A stretch of DNA of 64,000 bases from Centrapalus pauciflorus. Taxonomy: Eukaryota > Streptophyta > Magnoliopsida > Asterales > Asteraceae. Position numbers and translations under genes: made by a program. Under the pieces are notes generated by a model, which was given only the letters and a program-made list of their open reading frames with translations, was not told where the DNA came from and made no database searches. Positions 61,349-64,000 of this stretch are shown piece by piece (positions within the stretch are counted from its first letter, which is position 1; each line of letters opens with the position of its first letter). Where the stretch lies: contig JAANYP010005932.1 in NCBI GenBank assembly GCA_020465985.1, forward strand, positions 186,001-250,000, given 5' to 3'.

Positions 61349-63996
61349 CTATTCCAGCTCATCTCTTGTATCCTCAAGTTCCTCAACTTCACTTCTGATG
61401 ACCATGAACTTGGGATCATTGAGCTCACCTCTTTCATAGAAGCCTCTGAGCTGATCCCAGACGGCTGCTCTCCATTTGCTAGACTGCCTAAATGAAACTG
61501 CAAGTCTGAAGGCGGCAAGTTGTCTCAGATCAACTTTATACAGCTCTGAGGCTCTTTGGAAGCACTTCTTCTGAGTTAGGGGATCTACAAAAAATGCCCC
61601 CAGCTCAGGTTCTTCAATAATCTTGCCATCCTCAAACTCTATTCCTTTAGGCAAGCTATGATCAACTCCTTTCATTTCAATGGCATAGTCGCCCTGTTCA
61701 ATCAGTGTAAGGAGTAGCTCCATCTCTGTGTCCTTCCTTGTCCTCCTGGCCTTTATTTTTGGATGTGTCATAAAGACAACTTCACTAACTTCCTTAGATA
61801 TCAGGCCAAGATCCTTTACTCTTTCCATCAACTTCTTGACATATGCCCTGATTTCTTTAGCAGTTTCAGACTTTGATTCACTCAGGGCAACTGCCAGCTC
61901 AATCCACTCCCTGTATCCCATCTGTGCTACATCAGTGTGGTCATAAGTTTCCAATTCTGGGCCTGTTGCACCCATCCTTGTTATTTTAAGCTTCCACTGA
62001 CTGCCTTTCCTTGATACAGGGCCAGCTTTGACAATTGCTTCCTTGGCTAGCCTTCTTTCAGCAACATCATGAAACTTTTTCCTAGCCAAGTTGTCAAAGT
62101 GGTATTTAGCTCTTGCATGAGGTACTGTTGATTTGGTCACAGAGACCTGAGTACCTTTCTCTACTTCCTTCTCTTTCTCGCCTGCTGATTGTCTAGCAGC
62201 TTCCATTATTTTCTTTTGCACCTCCAAGGTAGACATTTTAATTTTCTTTGCTTCTTGGAGAGCAAAAGATTTAGCAGCTTTGGCAGATTCCTCTTCTTTT
62301 CTCATAACCTCTAGGGCTTGAAGCTGTTCTTCTCTAAACTCAAAATATTTGTGCATAGGAAGACCCATCTCTTTGGCCCTGGCCTTGTGGAATCTGATTT
62401 CAGTTTCTTTCTGCTGCATGGAATCATCAGCTGCCTTTTCTTTTCCTTTAGCTGCTGCTGTAGTGACAGCAGCCTCAGGAATTTCCTCTTCTTCTTTTTC
62501 TTCTTCAGTTAGAATTAAGTGCCTTCTTTTACTGCTAGGCCTGTCCTCAGGAATGACTTCCTCCCCCTTAGACTGAGCAGGGTTTGGAGAGACATCCTGA
62601 GTAGGCAGAGCAGCTTGAGAGGCACCTTCAGCTGTACCTGTAAAAACATCTGCTGGCTGATCAGTGTGAGTTGCAGACACTGGTATCTCCTTAGGAGAAG
62701 AAGTTTTCTCCCCCTTAGACTTAGTCTTCGAGGCAGATGACTTCTCCCCCTTTGAAGGAGATGAAGCAGCGACTTCAACACCTGGTCTGCCTGAAGACAC
62801 AAAGTCAGCAGGCTTGCCAGCAGGTTTAGTAGAAGGTTTAGGACCAACAAGGCTAGTCACTAAGAAAGCCAAGTTATCCTTCACCTCTATAAGCTGGGAA
62901 AGACAGGTCTGAAGAGAAGAGGAGTGGGAATCAGCAAGGGTTGTAAGCTTAACAATATTTTCCCTGTCAGACGCTGTGAACAGCAGAGTTTGCAGCTGTG
63001 CAAGATGAAGTTCTAGAGAATCTTGCACATCAGCAAGATCTGATGACACAGAGTTGGAAAGGGAGCCAATTAGAGTTTGTAGCTAGCCAGAGTGGCTGGA
63101 AGAGTAGAGTTGCAAGAAGTAAGAAGTGATGACAGCTGTTGAGAAATTGCTGTCATTGAGGACACAGAGTCCTGCTGTATGGAAAGAATAGAGGAGAGGG
63201 AGGTGGACACATCTTGCAGCTGAGCAGTGAGTGCTAACAGCTGTGGAGAGTGATCAGGCTGTGGAGTGGTAGGGAAAGAGGCTTTGAACGAATCAAAGAA
63301 CCCTTGAAGCTGTGCAGACACAGAGTCTGATATGATGGAGGGGAGAGAAGACATAGAGGATTCTATAGAACTAACTTTGTTGGTCAGCAATGAAAGCTGA
63401 TCCTTCAAAGGCAGGTCTTTAGGAGATGGAGGGGTATGGGTAGATTGTTTTGAGTGGGTAGATGGAGAAGATGATGATGAGGCTGGTGTTTGAGGATGAG
63501 ATGGAGATGGAAGAGAAACTTTTGAAAGAAGCTCCATAGCCTGGGCAAAAGTTAGATGGCCCAGGGTGGAGGGGTCAAGGGGTCCTTCAGCAGCGGCTGT
63601 AGCTGCATCACCAGGAGAAGGGGTTGGTGTTGAGGGCCTTTCAGATGCTGCTTGTGCTGCAACATCCTCATTTAGGCCAGTGGTGGTTCCCTCTGCAGTG
63701 CCTTGGTGGAAAAGCACCTCATCATTGGGAGATGGGATATGCATTTCAACATCAGCAGTGGTGAAACCTGCCGATGGAGTTTGCATGGAGGGAGCAGCCT
63801 CACCAGAGGGATGGTGTGATCCCTGAGGTTCATCAGCTTGGGTTGTTGGTCCCTCAGCAGCTGTTTGGTGTAGAACAGCTGTATCATGGGGAGCAGAAGT
63901 TTGAGGCTGAGCTGCTGATTGGTCTATACCAGCAGCGTGGGCACCTCGTGCAGACTCAGGGTGTGAGGAGATTTTAGTGGGGGACAGTGTGGACAC
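61349..63996 (-). pseudogene. Extra 3' ORF of the second copia element, one frameshift
   Basis: Two open frames (63996-63070 and 63049-61349) join through a one-base shift near 63070-63090, where CTAGCTA is duplicated; together they give roughly 880 residues. The first 200 residues are A/S/P/T/Q-rich. Coiled coil follows (LTNKVSSIESSMSSLPSI, LTAQLQDVSTSLSSI), then disordered K/E/S-rich sequence with SSKRRHLILTEEEKEEE, and helices rich in K, E and A (RKEEESAKAAKSFALQEAKK). A folded-looking C-terminal part follows (GSQWKLKITRMGATGPELE, MGYREWIELAVAL, FQRASELYKVDLRQLAAF, WDQLRGFYERGELNDPKF). No membrane segment. It takes the same place as the extra ORF at 29906-33397 but is not similar in sequence by eye. 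The start may lie beyond 64000. Confidence 0.75.
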
Positions 63997-64000
63997 AGTA

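Overview
This window is eukaryotic, almost certainly nuclear DNA of a flowering plant and probably a eudicot. It is AT-rich and full of (AT)n, (AC)n and (ATAC)n microsatellites. It holds Ty1/copia and Ty3/gypsy LTR retrotransposons primed by initiator tRNA-Met (TGGTATCAGAGC), a chromovirus-type gypsy element, CACTA and MULE/FAR1 transposase remnants, Helitron-like termini and several inverted-repeat elements. I see no intact cellular protein-coding gene and no rRNA, tRNA or CRISPR. The best trace of a cellular gene is a duplicated 5'-UTR-like exon at 49.6-54.3 kb. The species cannot be fixed from the sequence.

Layout. 1-1885: decayed copia pol 3' end (+) followed by a polypurine tract, a TATA box, a pyrimidine-rich leader and a splice donor. 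1886-6166: a long gypsy-type LTR (+) into which a 1.73-kb solo LTR (-) has jumped, leaving a perfect 5-bp duplication. 6.2-9.5 kb: microsatellites and two inverted-repeat DNA elements. 9.5-11.2 kb: Helitron-like DNA. 11.3-14.1 kb: CACTA remnant (DUF4216 and Transposase_24 type exons, right terminus CACTACAA). 14.1-18.5 kb: AT-rich DNA with Helitron-like ends. 18.56-24.98 kb: Tekay/Del-like gypsy element (-), 5' LTR truncated. 25-29.5 kb: AT-rich Helitron-like DNA. 29.55-43.89 kb: a complete 14.3-kb copia element (-) with both 344-bp LTRs, PBS, PPT, gag-pol and an extra 3' ORF. 43.9-49.5 kb: Helitron-like ends and repeats. 49.57-54.35 kb: a 702-bp direct duplication flanking a truncated gypsy 5' end. 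54.4-56.5 kb: small DNA elements. 56.5-59.8 kb: MULE with a FAR1-type transposase pseudogene and a roughly 1.9-kb inverted minisatellite. 59.8-64 kb: 3' LTR and extra 3' ORF of a second large copia element (-) that leaves the window.

How the parts fit together. In the 14.3-kb copia element, gag-pol and the extra ORF look like two transcription units. Downstream of RNase H lie an internal polypurine tract, a TATA box, a C/T-rich leader, a CAG|GTAACA donor, an intron of about 1.07 kb packed with CCGAATTCGG palindromes, and an acceptor TTTGCAG just before the ATG of the extra ORF. The unrelated copia remnant at 1-1885 shows the same order of signals and has a different palindrome in the presumed intron. 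This parallel architecture is the most interesting signal here. Stop codons and frameshifts show that every transposon gene seen is now inactive in cis. Coordinates of repeat ends are by eye, and all percent identities are hand counts.
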